Positions 12,915-24,814 of a stretch of 64,000 bases of DNA are shown here, piece by piece. Position 1 is the stretch's first letter, and the number at the start of each line of letters is the position of its first letter. The notes beneath the pieces are model-generated. The model saw nothing but the letters and a program-made list of their open reading frames with translations. It was not told the DNA's origin and made no database searches. Both the position numbers and the translations under genes were made by a program. Source of the stretch: Cristatella mucedo (Eukaryota; Bryozoa; Phylactolaemata; Cristatellidae); assembly GCA_009760855.2 (NCBI GenBank), contig WPIO01000007.1:860501-924500 (forward strand), given 5' to 3'.

Positions 12915-13677
12915 CTGAAAAGCAATATACAATGCGTTTGTCATTCATTTTTCTATTTTGAGCCAACAGCGGCCATGAAAATATAAGGAAAGTGCATGAG
13001 CAGCCTTAAAAGGTACGGTGGCAAGGTAAGACATACAGAAACGATATTAGAGAGGCTGCCATTCATGCAAAAAGAAGCCAGCTATTCCTCAACCAGTGCC
13101 TATTGCCTATGGAAAACATGACAGAAGAAATTCACCGGAACATAGAGTGAGCGTTGGCATATGTGGAGTCAGCACTTCTCAAGTCACACATCTGAACATA
13201 TCATGGGGTAGTAAGGGAAAGAAAATATATAACACGATTAAAGAGATGCCTAACAGTAACCACCACTAATGCTGCTGCATCTTAGCATAGCTCCAACCAT
13301 TTCAGTTAGCATATATCTAGACAACTCCTGGATAGATTGGCTCCATGCCCAACTATAACCACATGATTTGATGATTCTTCTGTCTATGAAACAACCAAAC
13401 TCGAAGTAGAACTTACTAAAGTACAGAAAACATACAAGAATTTTCATCCACCTACGATTAAGTAAAAAAAAATATCTTTTAAGCTACCAATGCTATTGCT
13501 AGACATAAAGTGCCTACTCTCAAGGTTGTGAACACCCGTAAGACACACCAGTGATTCAGACAAGGTGGAGCACTAATAATGTCAACTCATACGATAAATC
13601 ACGCATTAAAGCCCAACAGAAAAGCAATTAAACTCCGCACCCATAAACACGAGAAGCCTCAAAACCACAGTACTTAC

Positions 13678-13747
13678 TTCTTCAAAACAACTTGCAAAGT
13701 CAAAGTGAGCCGGGAACGTGACTATGAGTGAGTCAAAATTAACATCT
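13678..13747 (-). CDS. BLTP2: BLTP2 exon 19
   Basis: Acceptor CTTTTCAG, donor GTAAGT. It reads DSLIVTFPAHFDFASCFEE, matching human GSVSVEFPYQYDFSRTLDE, a well conserved strand. The phase is consistent on both sides. Confidence 0.9.
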
Positions 13748-13834
13748 CTGAAAAGAGGGTACAGCTAGCCACATTAGCCACGATTAAGAACAAACAAGAA
13801 GTTATGCTACAGCAGATGATTGCTAGCAACCTAC

Positions 13835-13926
13835 ATTGCACGGTTGCTCTGAGTAAGGAGTTCTCTGAACACTTTTCTCTCTTGGCCAAGACGAGGTTCA
13901 GACTTGACAAGACGAATGTTAGGATT
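13835..13926 (-). CDS. BLTP2: BLTP2 exon 18
   Basis: Acceptor TGTTTTCAG, donor GTAGGT. It reads NPNIRLVKSEPRLGQERKVF, a charged segment standing where human has the FNFKEVEVQLLPELEE stretch. It starts in phase with exon 17 and leaves AT, completed by the first base of exon 19. The intron after it is 87 nt. Confidence 0.78.
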
Positions 13927-13952
13927 CTGAAAACAGTATGGACATGGTATAA

Positions 13953-13983
13953 AAACCGATGACATTCGCCATGTCATCGGTTT
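13953..13983. repeat. Perfect 12-bp hairpin inside a 95-nt intron
   Basis: AAACCGATGACA and its exact reverse complement around a 7-base loop. It lies in the BLTP2 intron 13927-14021, about 26 nt before the 3' splice site in the transcript. Confidence 0.9.
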
Positions 13984-14021
13984 GTCAAGAGCACTCAAGT
14001 AAATCGTTTACTCGACCTTAC

Positions 14022-14136
14022 CTGAAAGCGAAATATATCACGATTGTTAAAAGACAGCACGCAGCTCGGTGCATGCAGCGTGCAGAGTGCGCGATCATCA
14101 GCGGTTATGCCCAATTCTGGAGCACTGATGGAGATC
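14022..14136 (-). CDS. BLTP2: BLTP2 exon 17
   Basis: Acceptor TTTTTTAG, donor GTAAGG. It reads ISISAPELGITADDRALC then SCVLSFNNRDIFRFQ, matching human LTLEVSTAKLTAFVAEDKF and AESVSLSRHGGSLQ. It ends on a codon boundary; the next intron is only 95 nt. Confidence 0.9.
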
Positions 14137-14264
14137 CTAAAAAAACATAAATCCAGCCGATTACAATTTGCAAAATGGCAAACACAACTTGCTGATCGTC
14201 CATGAGTTGCGTAAGCTTGCATGGCAAAACGTCAGGCATTCGATCATCACCGATGATCATGACA

Positions 14265-14560
14265 TTCACGCTACGACAACTACTTTCCAACTGCCGACTA
14301 TGGCACATCCTTTTCAGCGGTCCTGAGCTGCTACTTCTATGCTACTCACTACCTCAACTGCTCTCCTGACTCTGCTATGTTTCTCACTTTCTCTTTGTTG
14401 CGTGAGACAAAGTCTGTTGGCTACCAAATGTGTACCGAAAGCCGCTTCGGCTGTGAGTGCGCTATACAAAACTCTCCTGCGTAACACCCACATGGTCCTT
14501 ATGACTTTGTGGAGTTACAGACGGAGATACATTACATTAAATTACTCAGACAAAAGACAC
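14265..14560 (+). mobile_element. LINE-B 3' tail copy
   Basis: It runs from the CCGACTATGGCACAT end of the LINE-B coding region through CTCTTTGTTGCGTGAGAC, ACCGAAAGCCGCTT, ACAAAACTCTCCTGCGTAAC and GTGGAGTTACAGACGGAGAT. The same words occur at 20.5, 48.2, 51.6 and 57.9 kb. Confidence 0.75.
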
Positions 14561-14650
14561 AGGATGCTCGGCACAGCAAAGGGCTGCACTCGCCTGTGCG
14601 AAGTTGATAGTCTTGCACTTATTCGCACTGCCGCAGTGACGCGTACAGAC

Positions 14651-14856
14651 AGTAGCCTTGAGCGATGTGCAGCATTTGAAATGGCTGCTTCAGCAGGGTC
14701 GTGATCCTTAGGCAGCCTTACAAGTCGGCGCCTCAATTCCAAGAAGGAGCGTACAGCCTCTAGGAGGCACATGTGTGCATCTGTCATCCAATCGAAGCTG
14801 ATTTCTTCTTCCAGCTTCACTTCGGTGGCCTTGTAACCGAACAGCCACAAGCAAAA
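14651..14856 (-). CDS. BLTP2: BLTP2 exon 16
   Basis: It reads TEVKLEEEISFDWMTDAHMC followed by LLEAVRSFLELRR, matching human [20 protein letters not shown] and the helix after it. The proposed acceptor is GATAAG (an alternative is at 14829). The proposed donor GTCTGT is chosen because CT plus the G of exon 17 restores RLL-ISIS, matching human RLLNLTLE. Confidence 0.8.
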
Positions 14857-15116
14857 CTTATCAAAAAGTGGCAATCAAACTAGATCAAAATCGTTTGCAC
14901 ATCACAGTCATGTGCGCGCACATGCACATGCACACACACATACACATATGCATGCTCATCAAGAACAGTGCTTGCATGTACACAAATACAAGTGGATAAA
15001 AGCAAACGTGCAAGTACGAGTGCACATAATTATGTATGCATCCATGCAGGCCACTCAAAGTTCAGCAGCCAACACGAATCTTTCATGAAATGACTTGTCA
15101 TATAAGCATGACTCAC

Positions 15117-15203
15117 CGATGATTTCCGATTTCCTATAACACATGCTGTCTTTACATGGCAGATGTGTTCTCTGAGGTCTTTTGAAGGAACAATTGGAAT
15201 AGC
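15117..15203 (-). CDS. BLTP2: BLTP2 exon 15
   Basis: Acceptor ACCTTTTAG, donor GTGAGT, 29 whole codons including LREHICHVKTACVIGN, a strand-like segment matching the human block LSLSMLSITYHS in position. Both splice sites are strong and the phase fits exons 14 and 16. Confidence 0.65.
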
Positions 15204-15453
15204 CTAAAAGGTATAGACATTTATTTTTATTATCACCTTTATCAAGCTTTTAAGATGTAAGGCTACTGATATTATAAAGCTCTGCTAGGTACAGCACGAC
15301 AGATTTTCTGCAGATGCATAAAAAGTTATGGTAAGGAATATGCTCTGCAATTCACATGATGTGGGAGTAGGCTCAACCGCAGCCATTGTTTCTTAATAGT
15401 AAACACATCACATCTTCCAGCTACACTTAACAAGCAAATACACAGGAAAATAC

Positions 15454-15544
15454 CTCAAGACGGCGGCAAGAATATTTGCAACTTGGATAGTATGGCGTAC
15501 ACGAGAGGTTGTTATAGAATTTCCATCCATTGAGCGACCATGAG
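15454..15544 (-). CDS. BLTP2: BLTP2 exon 14 (tentative start)
   Basis: Donor GTATTT. The reading SWSLNGWKFYNNLSCTPY is in phase with exon 15 and could match the human GIQGLVLALVKS block. The acceptor (GTGCCAG) has a poor pyrimidine tract, so the 5' boundary is a guess. The phase fits exon 13 only if that exon ends at 15992. Confidence 0.4.
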
Positions 15545-15609
15545 CTGGCACCTCCATCTTCTCCACTCACCATAATAGATAGATTAAGCACGTGTTCATA
15601 GTTTATAGT

Positions 15610-15770
15610 TCAGTTTTTTCAATTCTTCTGGATATAAAACCCAATAGATAGAGTGAGAGAGAGAGTGAGAATGTAGATAGAGAAAAGTCAAGAAGGAGGA
15701 AGAAAGCAAATGGGAGATGGAGAAACGACGAGATGGAGAAGGAGACCAAAAGAGACGGGGTAGACAGGTG
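15610..15770. repeat. Purine-rich GA/AGA simple sequence
   Basis: Degenerate GAGA/AGAAGGAG tract on the plus strand in the intron between exons 13 and 14. In the transcript it is a pyrimidine-rich stretch. Confidence 0.7.
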
Positions 15771-16002
15771 GTAAATTATTTACACATTTATATACATACT
15801 AAAATGAGGCTTGATGTCTAATTAATGAAGTACAACATGGCTATGACTTATTACAATTTATATAATACATATCAGCAAATAAGACTGGCACATTAAATAT
15901 TAGTGCTTCTTTAGCAAAATAATTCAGCATACCATTTTAATGAACCGGTAAGGGCATATCAAAATAGTGACGAAGGCAAAGTTATTAATACACCAAACCC
16001 AC

Positions 16003-16383
16003 CTGCTTCTCCGTTTGACGGCAGAAAAGAACTTTGGTCCCATATAGAACTAGGGTGACCATCAGCTGGTTTGTATCTATAGAGAAATTGTCTATTCGGC
16101 ACATCAGGCACACGTCAGCCTCATTGCAAGCAAACACGTTGAGGTCAGAACAGTTGATGTGCAATTGCAAAGGGATGCTGCTGGGCGAAGGTGAGCTCCA
16201 CTGCAGATTTTTAACTGCTGCTGGTAGATCGTCAGCCGATGCAGGCAGGCACTTAGCCTGCCGAGGAGGCCCGGCTGCTGCCTCTAGGATGTGGATCAAG
16301 TAGAGGACAACATCCGATGACCACTCAGCCTGCACACTATCTGCCACTATGTCCAGCTTAATGCTGTGCTCCCCAACGGCCAC
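16003..16383 (-). CDS. BLTP2: BLTP2 exon 13 (largest exon seen)
   Basis: Acceptor GCTTCTGCAG, 127 codons. It contains HSIKLDIVADSVQAEW, then a Pro/Ser-rich linker, then LQLHINCSDLNVFACNEADV, matching human FLDCTIRGLQVEAS and LWKVDLKVEDMNLFTL. The donor GTGGGT at 16002 gives a whole-codon end. An alternative donor GTATTA (exon end 15992) fits the phase of exon 14 better. Confidence 0.88.
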
Positions 16384-19300
16384 CTGCAGAAGCAAACAAA
16401 GGGCAGCCAACGTGGGCAGTCGGCTAAAGAGTAGGCAAGGAAGCGACAGACCTGCAACAAAACAAATGAGCGCCGACCGTTGCTCACAGCAGGGGGCATA
16501 CTTTCGTGCTCGCAGAATATGCAAAGAAAACAGTGTGCCTAAAATGCTGGCTGGCGGAAAGCCTGCTGGGTTGCAAGTGACTCTTGTTGGAGAGGCACCA
16601 CAGCCGCTCTGCCTGTGAGGAGAAGGATGTGTTCCTTTTACCACCAAGCACCGTCGTCGGAGGCACACCTAAATGATAATGGCATTTTAGCTGGTGACAA
16701 GGAAAAAAAGCTCATCACGAATAAAAGAAGAAATTGGGTACACAGGACTAATTTAGACAGGACCAGCTTCTCATGCTGGCTCTAAGGACTAAAGGGCCAC
16801 TTTGTCTTTAGCAGCTAGACATTGTAATGAGATAGCAAAAGCAGACTAGTGATCTAAATGCAAAAGAACAAAATGTCAAAAGTTTGAGACCCACAATTAA
16901 GATCATCAAATCATCATCATCATCAAATGGCATCTTCAGACCTGCTGTACTACAGAAGAGAATCGCATGGAAAATCTTTGAATACTGCAACTCGTTTTGA
17001 ATATTAGTGAACCTGATAATCAAACTAAGATGGTAGCCTGCACTTTGTTACCAATCATGTGAATCCTTTGTTTTGGCGAATTATGTTAAAGTTAATGTAA
17101 CAATGAAATATTTAAGGCTTTATCTTGATTCCCAAGGAGTAGGAATTTTTCGGGCTGGCTACACATAGTACATAGTACACATAGACATTTTCAGACATAC
17201 ATTAGAAGAATTGCTACCTTGAGCCTAATAATTATGATAATAACAACTAAATATTTACAGCATGAAATGATTAAGTATTTACAGTACCAAAGTCAAAAGT
17301 GCATTTTTTCCCACGGGCACTGCAGACATACAGTAAATCGAAAGTGGTAGCTGTGGGAAGTATCTGCTATGGTTATTGAGCCAATGGAAGTGGGCAATAA
17401 AGGATTGCGTACTGCAGGACTGCAAACCACTAACCGGGTCGTGAAGATCACGTACTGCATGAATCCAACCCACTAACCGGGTGGTGAAGAGAGAACATCT
17501 TTGTCCAATCAATTAATGACTATAATACTTTTCTAGTGCAAGGGAGGATTTAGTTCTCCTATTTTGCAATATAATGCTAGTATTATTACTATTATTATTT
17601 GGTTATTAAGAGTGGCCATAGCAGATCATTATTAGCCTGATGTTGGACTTACTCCTATGCTCACCATGATCACAGATAGAGCCACTCTTTAGTCGGCATT
17701 TTGGCTGTGAATTCAAAATATAGAACAACAGAAGGCATCCGCTGCAGGCCTGAGTGCCCAAAAATTTCGCCTTGAGCATTTACGATCCAGAGACTTATGG
17801 GTTAGCAGTTTGGTGCTACATCGATCAAGCATTCATCAGTCAATAATAATAGTAAGAGCACTAATGACATGTATGCAGCGACCGATGTGAATTAAATCTG
17901 TTTCTATGCACTTTAAATATTCTGGATAGAAAGCGTTTCAATTAGTTAGTAAAAACAGGCAGTGTGAGCACAAATAATCATACAAAGGATATTTCATACA
18001 GATGGAGCAAATGCTTAAATTAATATGTAGATTTGTATCTTTTTTTACATGACGTCTAGTCAGGGGAAGTCAGTTGAGAATGACTTTAATGATTTGGGAG
18101 CACACAAACTGAAGGTGATATTTCTAAAGAATTTGAATTTGGCTAGAGGAACAGGTAAATGATTTTAATTAGTTTTATGAAACAAAAAATTAAAAGACCT
18201 AAAAGATAGAACCTTTAATTCCATATGCTGCTTTATGCGGAGCCAGAATAGGTCGGTGAGAAGTGATATTGTTTTTCGATGTTCACGAGAGACAGGCCTA
18301 GTGGCAAAGGTTAACACCAACTGTAAGTATCTTGTTTGCACAGGCTGGAAGACCTGCAAGTAATGAGCAATAAAAATCTAGATGGCTTTTCACAGATGAA
18401 TGGAACAGCTTGGCTGTGGCATCTAAGAAGGCCCAATTCTTTGCAAAAGCAAGCAGCTAAATGAAAGCAGATTTAACTCGGGAGTTGATTTGGTCATTCA
18501 ATGAAGCGCCACTTTGGAACAGAGCACCATAATTGCATATAGAAGTAACAAGAGCTACCACTAGTAAGTTGGGTTTTTTGTCCCTCAATTTAAGACTGTT
18601 TGTAGCCATCCAAGTGTGAATGCCTGCAACACATGCTGCTAGGGAATTACGAGAATTTGATGTGCTGGAAGGCAGTGATGACTGAATACACAGCAACAGC
18701 AGTGTGTTCGTCACGTGTCTAATTGGCAAACATGACAAACAATAAGCTGCAAAGTAATACAGACCATAGCTGCTGGGTGATCTTCGAGCAGATGCCAAGC
18801 AGAAGCATTGCTGGACAATGTGCGACCAATAAGCTTTTCTGCACGCATGCAAATAAGCATCGTGCCAGCACCCTGGATGGCTGGCCTGGATTACTTGGTG
18901 GGACCATCACAATATGGAAGCCTTGCATGTTGTGCTGGCCTTCCTTCACTGTCCTATCTTAAGCGTGCTGCCTGGTCAGCACATCAACGGCCACTCATTT
19001 AAAACAGTCTTGACTATGCAGCATTAAAATGAGACTTGCCTGCTGCACCATCTCTTTCTCTCTTTCAAAATCTTAGCAGATACCACAGTGCAATGGAACA
19101 GAGCAAGGAAACAACATTCTGGCCAGCATAAGCAAACGACTGAATACTATCGAGAGTCCGGATTAAGTAAGGTGAACGATAAGAGCCTTTGCTTCCCCCT
19201 GATAAGTCTGTTATAGAGATCACAACACAGAAAATGAGTGTTTGCATAAGAACAGCATGAGCACTGGCACACAAAAATACAGATGGGAATTTCTGTTAAA

Positions 19301-19686
19301 GATCGGTATAACGATAACGGGAACACTGAACACTGATGATGGTTCAATTGCATTAGATCTTAAAGAAGGACATACGCAGCTAAACTGGGGGCTTGCTACT
19401 CAAAAAACGTGATCCTATTCAGTGCTACCTAATGGGCCGAGCATACTTTTAATTATATGTCGAGCCGGTCGTTGAAAACTCCATTGTCGATTTCAAAATC
19501 ACCATTCAATTAAGATACCTTCTAATGTAATACCTTTGAGTCCTATGAACAAGGCTCTAAGCTAAACCATATAGCTGAATATCTGCTGGCTTCTCTATTT
19601 GCAGGAAAACGACCTGCATACAAGAGTAAGCCATAACATTGTGGCTGAGAACATGAGATCCCACAATCAGGTAAAAGGTTGCTCAC
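16384..19686 (-). other. BLTP2 intron region with unplaced exon(s)
   Basis: Exon 12 ends with one leftover base and exon 13 starts on a codon boundary, so coding sequence is missing here. Candidates are 19060-19190 (reading around LIRTLDSIQSFAYAG after an AG acceptor) and 18719-18965, neither convincing. LINE-A occupies 18040-18700. Confidence 0.6.
18040..18700 (-). mobile_element. LINE-A reverse-transcriptase fragment
   Basis: The minus strand reads SSTSNSLNSLAACI-like, WMATNSLKL and KKPNLLVV, the same block as in the intact copy at 56256 (WMAANFLKLNDDKTNLLVM), with frameshifts and a degraded C-terminus. Confidence 0.8.
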
Positions 19687-19856
19687 CCATGCTGCCAATA
19701 TTTTTCTTCAGGCTGCTCCTCAATGTGACCAACAGCTGACCAAATCCAGCCATCACACTATCGTCATTATCTAGTGTAACACGCACCTCCAATCCGGACA
19801 CGTTGCAGTTATACCTAGTGGACTGAAAACCACTCAACAACTCCAGAAGATTACAC
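19687..19856 (-). CDS. BLTP2: BLTP2 exon 12
   Basis: Acceptor TGCTACAG, donor GTGAGC. It contains NVSGLEVRVTLDNDDSV and FGQLLVTLRSSL, parallel to human SNVNISIQLGD..ALGFNSISLD. The upstream phase is satisfied. It leaves a single G; the next exon I can identify (exon 13) starts on a codon boundary, so at least one exon in 16.4-19.7 kb is missing. Confidence 0.85.
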
Positions 19857-20592
19857 CTGTAGCAAAACGTACCAAGCATGTAACAGCGACTGCAGTCATG
19901 TATCAAATCTATGATAACAAAAAAAGGATAGCTCAACATAAAAGGCTTAGGCATTTGCCCTCTCCCTGTTACTAATGCTAAGACCCATAAATGGAGAATA
20001 TTCTACATTCCTGAAAACAGAAGCTCCCGAGCTTTAAAATTTTGAATGTAGGACGTGTCCTAGTATAAGTGGAGGACCTATCTTTAGCATTGCAAAAGTA
20101 GCTAAGGTGTTCAACCAGTCTCTCCAAGTAGGTACAAACATATATACTTCCTATCCAGAGACATAAACTCATATTGCTAATATGATTTAAATAATCTCAT
20201 TTTCAAAGGGGAGCAAACCATAATGCCTACTAATAAAAGGACACACATATAGTACACACATATAATACAGACATGGTAAGTTCAAGCTATCAATGTTCTC
20301 CATACCACTGATTTCTCTGCCGTCACAATTGGCTGAATCCAATGGTAAACAGAGCCATGTAAAAACTAAAGATATCCAAGCAGCTTAAAAATGTTGTATG
20401 TGACTCTTGTCTGTAAATTCACAAGGCTACAAAGACTATGTAGGTGTTACACAGGAGCGTTTTGCATAGTGCAGCGAAAGCTTACATGGCTTTGGGCAAG
20501 CGTTCGGTAGCCAGGAGACTTCATCTAGTGCAACAAAGAGAAAGTGAGAAGCTGAATCAGAAGAGCAAGCAAATGATGTAACACATAAACAT

Positions 20593-20745
20593 AAACATAA
20601 TTCATTTGTATAGCGCCCTAAGAGAACTTAATCACTATTCAGGCGCTTCCCTAATGCCTCGGGGATCGAGCCCACGACCTCAGCCAGACCTTGGTCGGAC
20701 GAGCACCTTAACTGCTGGTGGACCAAACCAGCTCGGCAGTGAGTA
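20593..20745 (-). mobile_element. SINE2 inserted in LINE-B
   Basis: Reverse complement has GAGCTGGTTTGGTCCACCAG (A box), GGGCTCGATCCCCG (B box), and ends GCGCCTGAATAGTGATTAAG-TTCTCTTAGGGCGCTATAC, the LINE-A-type tail. Confidence 0.8.
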
Positions 20746-21039
20746 GCATGGCAGTAGCAGCTCAAAACGGCAGGAAAGAACGTTCCACAGTCTGCAGCAG
20801 AAGAGTAGACGTCGTTGCATAACAATTGTGGAAGTTAGTTCCGTAGTCTAGGGTCTGCAGAGCACAAGCTTCTGTCACCAAAAGTCTTTAAGTGAAGGAA
20901 TGGAACAGCTAATGAATTGCATATAGAGGATCTGAGGACACGAGGCAGTTGCTGAAACTGGTGCAGCAGTTCAGTTAGGTATGAAGAAGCCAATCCGTGG
21001 GGGGGGCTTGTGGGTCAGCATAAAACCTTACTCTGTATC

Positions 21040-21215
21040 TATTGATCCTAGCTGCTTAAACAGCCTCTTTTTGTATAGCGACAGAAGAGCCTTTACGGCT
21101 ATCACCACCGCTTGCAGTGGCGATAAAGGATCGCCCACCACAGGAATCGAACCCACGACCTCGGGACCAAGGTCGTGAAAGCAACTGCCTTACCTAGTGA
21201 GCCATTACGGCTCAC
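21040..21215 (-). mobile_element. SINE1 (tRNA-headed SINE) inserted in LINE-B
   Basis: Reverse complement begins GAGCCGTAATGGCTCACTAG (A-box-like TGGCTCACTAGG), then GGTTCGATTCC (B box), then a body with GCGATCCTTTATCG and a GCTGTTTAAGCAGC end. Confidence 0.8.
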
Positions 21216-22150
21216 CGATCAATCATAGATGACATTCGGTCAAACCTCTGAAATTTGCTAACTACCCTTTCAGCCATTTTCATTACCAATAGAAGTGGCC
21301 TTGTGGCTTTTTCGGTAGCCCGGCCAAAATGGAATTGCAATAATCCAGCAGAGACCAAATCAAGGAGCTATTTAAATTGCTTGCAAGCTACCGTGGACGA
21401 CAGTTCCTCATCTTAAATAGGGATCGGCTATGAGGGCTAACTGTGAAAGCAGTCTTCTTAAAAAACTACCAAGATGTCAAAATTTAGGTTTTCAAAAAAG
21501 TATTTTCACTACTTGACATCAGTGCACAAAGCGCATAAGAGATTCGATGCGCAAAAGTAAAACTCACTCTTACATCATTTGCCGTGATTAAAGCCTAGTG
21601 GGAATCTGCTTTCAAAAATCAAGAATTTTCCACTGAAGTAGACAAGCCAGGACGTACTTCAGACGACTAGAGAGAATTGCTAGACAGCAGAGGATACTTA
21701 GCACAATTACATTATACTAGTTCGCAATCCTCTAGCAATGCTAGTATTGTGAGCTGGATCGACTTTTGCATCCGGTTTCGTAGGATGCACATATAGCTAC
21801 CATGAAAGACATTCCTCTTTCTTTTGGGGTGTTAAAAGCAGCTCTTACTTTAATGACTGGCTGACCATAGGGCCAATATTTATTTACTTATTTATAGTAT
21901 GAGTAGCTAATTCCTTTGCAAAGATATGAACGCAATACCGACAAGCTTGGGTAGTAAAGGCAGTCGAGTGCAATGGACCAGGTGAGCTATACACCTTCTG
22001 CTCAACAGAACTTTTAGAAGCAATGCCATAACCCTCACTGTAAAGCCAACGTCCACAGATGTATCACTTTACGTTAAGAGTAACGAGAGACATTTACAAG
22101 CTGTGCTGAAGCAGCAGTAAAGTGCTGCATCATCGGCCAGGCTCTAGCTC

Positions 22151-22470
22151 AATAATAATAATAATAATAATATTGCACTTGATAAAGCGCCCTCAGAGAA
22201 CTTAATCTCTTTCTAGGCGCTTTACATTTGCTGCAAAGTGATACGCAACAGTGTAGTAAAATCTGCACTGACTTGCCTGGGTCAGCATGCAAATGTGGTT
22301 TCATGAACTTTCAGCACGCATAAAATGTAAAGTGCTAAATGCTCCTAAAAGAGAGTTTCTTTTAAATGTGGTCTCAGGGGATGGATGTACTGGAGTTCCA
22401 GGCTGTTAAACGGTCTCCAAAGGATTAAGGTTTGTTTCTTGGATTCCGAAAGCTCAATCAGCACTAACTG
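22151..22470 (-). mobile_element. LINE-A 3' end fragment
   Basis: Starts at the (TAA)n tail (22151-22170) and the terminal GCACTTGATAAAGCGCCCTC, then the 3' UTR and a short piece of RT C-terminus (GGAGTTCCAGGCTGTTAAAC). Confidence 0.85.
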
Positions 22471-22855
22471 ACAGACTGATGCTCGTGTACGATCTCAATG
22501 CACACGGCTTCCTTTGCAGAAAATGTAAAGTGCCATAAATGAGTTCTCTAGGGTACTGTAAACGTATTATTTTTATTATGATCATTAAGCTAAGAAAGCA
22601 CACGGCCTGATGCATAAATGGCAACATGATAAGCTAAGAAAGCCGGTGGCAACATTGCAGCAGCCATGGACAATATCTTTTCTATATAACATCACATCCA
22701 ATATCCACAGGAGCTAAGCTGCCACTACTTAGGCTGCAGACAGCAGCTGCACGGTAAAAGTGGCTGCTCATATGGAAACTACAGCAGACTTGTAAACCTC
22801 AAACAAGAACAGAATTAGTGCACTGCCACTGCACAAGCAAAAGCAAATAACAGTC

Positions 22856-23155
22856 ATGCAGACAGACAGTCATGCAGTCAATAGACATCTTACGAGGCAG
22901 TGGTGTGCTTGGGAGGGATGCCGTGTCTGCTGTACAAGGCCTATTCCAATATCTCAGGTAGATAACCCTTTCCTTAGTCAGTCAGGTTCTTATGGTTATG
23001 TTGAAGGTACAATCGAAACTAAATGGATGATAGATTCTTACAATAAGGCAGTTTACTGTTGCCTAAACATCCAGACAGTGAAATTGATGGATCGAAATCA
23101 TCCGAAGAGCTTCGGCACATCGCTGGTAAGTATGAGCCAACTTTCATTCGTGTAG
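22856..23155 (+). CDS. Unassigned 99-codon open frame
   Basis: Plus strand inside BLTP2 intron 11. It contains QSGSYGYVEGTIETKWMIDS. No family recognised and no splice support. It may be chance or an old TE fragment. Confidence 0.12.
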   Translation: MQTDSHAVNRHLTRQWCAWEGCRVCCTRPIPISQVDNPFLSQSGSYGYVEGTIETKWMIDSYNKAVYCCLNIQTVKLMDRNHPKSFGTSLVSMSQLSFV

Positions 23156-23226
23156 ACTAATTTTAGTATGTACACACTGCCAGACTAATTAGACTGATTC
23201 AGAGACCGGATAATCAAATTCATGTT

Positions 23227-23525
23227 ATAATAATAATAATAATAATTCACTTGATAAAGCGCCCTCAGAGAACTTAATCTCTCTCCAGGCGCTTTACATT
23301 TGCTGTAAAGTTAAATGCAATTGAATGGTAAGTAAAATCATGCTTGAAAAAAACAAACGAAAATGAATAATATGGTTAGGGGTGACATGCACAGGGTCAG
23401 CATGCAAATGTGGTTAGTGGCAGCATGCACAGTGTCAGCACGCATAAGCACATCAAGGACGAATCACAGGGACCCACTAAATGCTGTCCTAAATAGGTGT
23501 GTTTTCAGGTTAAACAAAATTTAAC
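23227..23525 (-). mobile_element. LINE-A 3' UTR/tail fragment
   Basis: (TAA)n start, TCACTTGATAAAGCGCCCTC, then the standard 3' UTR including CAGGGTCAGCATGCAAATGT and CACAGGGACCCACTAAATGC. Little diverged. Confidence 0.9.
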
Positions 23526-23941
23526 TTCACTAATACAAAATGATGCATAAATACTATACCAATAGCTATTACTGATAGAGCAGGGAAGGAGTCAGAACCT
23601 CCAATACTACATTGACAGGCTTTACCAAAAATAAACTCTAAACATAAGCTGTTAATGGTCTTTTCCAGCATCATCTTTGGTTAGTGACATAGCAATAATT
23701 CTAGCCCTACTCAATCGTGTACTGTATTTTAATCTTCACTGCTTAACCTGTCTCAATCCTTCCCTTTGCTAATCCCAAGTAATGTATTTCAATTTATTTG
23801 TTATGCTTGGGTAAAAAGTGCACCTTCCTCAGTTCATTTGCCTAAAATAAATAAAAATAGCTACTATTACACATAAACTTTGCATCTGTAGTCAGGATAT
23901 GATATTTTGAAATACTTCAATTCTGCTTTTGGGCATGACAA

Positions 23942-24005
23942 CAGTAATAATACATTTTCTATAGCGCCCTCAGAGAACCCGATCTCTTTCTAGGCACTTA
24001 ACAGG
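23942..24005 (-). mobile_element. LINE-A/SINE2 tail stub
   Basis: About 60 bp: ATAGCGCCCTCAGAGAACCC then TCTCTTTCTAGGCAC. Too short to say which family. Confidence 0.6.
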
Positions 24006-24814
24006 ATGCATATGTCAGGTTTGCACATATACCGAGTTTTGTGCTTCTATGCATAGTAGTGATAGTTAGGCATACACAAAACACTTCTGAATAGTATCCA
24101 TTAGAAGTGTAGCAGCACAAGTGCCTTAAAAAGCATTTTGGATGTTTTTGCAGAGTACAGGAATAGTGAATAGCCATATTTGATTGATATGGCATCAAGA
24201 GATTGCTTGCACCCAAAAGAAGCATTATGCTATGTTTGTGGACAGTTTATCAAGACAAGAGTAAAAATAAAGTACTCTGTCAAACAGTCTGCTGAGATGG
24301 CCAAAGCCTAAAAGCATACTATGGCATGCAGGAGATCGAGACACACACTAGGTATCTCTATTCACATGTAAACACTGCAAGAAAACACTTGGAGATAAGG
24401 TGAACGATGGCTGCATCCTAAATGCATAATATTTGCCTAATATCTTCCTAAATAATGTGCTTCCTAAATGCATAATATCATAAATCCTGCATCATATTAG
24501 GCAATGTATATAACATAATTTCTTTAATTAAACAAAATTATGGAATGTATAACGGCTGATACAGGAGAAATAAGAAAGTAATGAAGAATGCTATCTCTTG
24601 AATTTGGTGGGAGCCGAACGAACATTAAAGCAACTGCCACTTTTGCAAAGTGGACCCTTCCAAACTAGCATTGGTGCTAGTGCAATCGTTTATCCATATA
24701 TTCCTTCATTCATCGCTCCAGTACCACACCACTATTAGCTCCCAATCCTACCCTCTGGAGAGAAATCACACATATCCATGAAAGTGCACGAAGTCAAACA
24801 GCAAGAAAGATATT

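Larger units (their letters stand above)
20450..21480 (-). mobile_element. LINE-B copy, interrupted by SINE1 and SINE2
   Basis: Antisense LINE-B. 21216-21480 matches the LINE-B RT region (also at 60420-60620), 20746-21040 the C-terminal coding part, and 20450-20592 the 3' tail. SINE1 splits it at 21040-21215 and SINE2 at 20593-20745, showing the order of insertion. Confidence 0.75.

Noticed and set aside
18719-18965. Open minus-strand frames that could be a BLTP2 exon in the 16.4-19.7 kb gap
   Set aside because: Frames are open in more than one phase and none matches the expected human segment; left unassigned.
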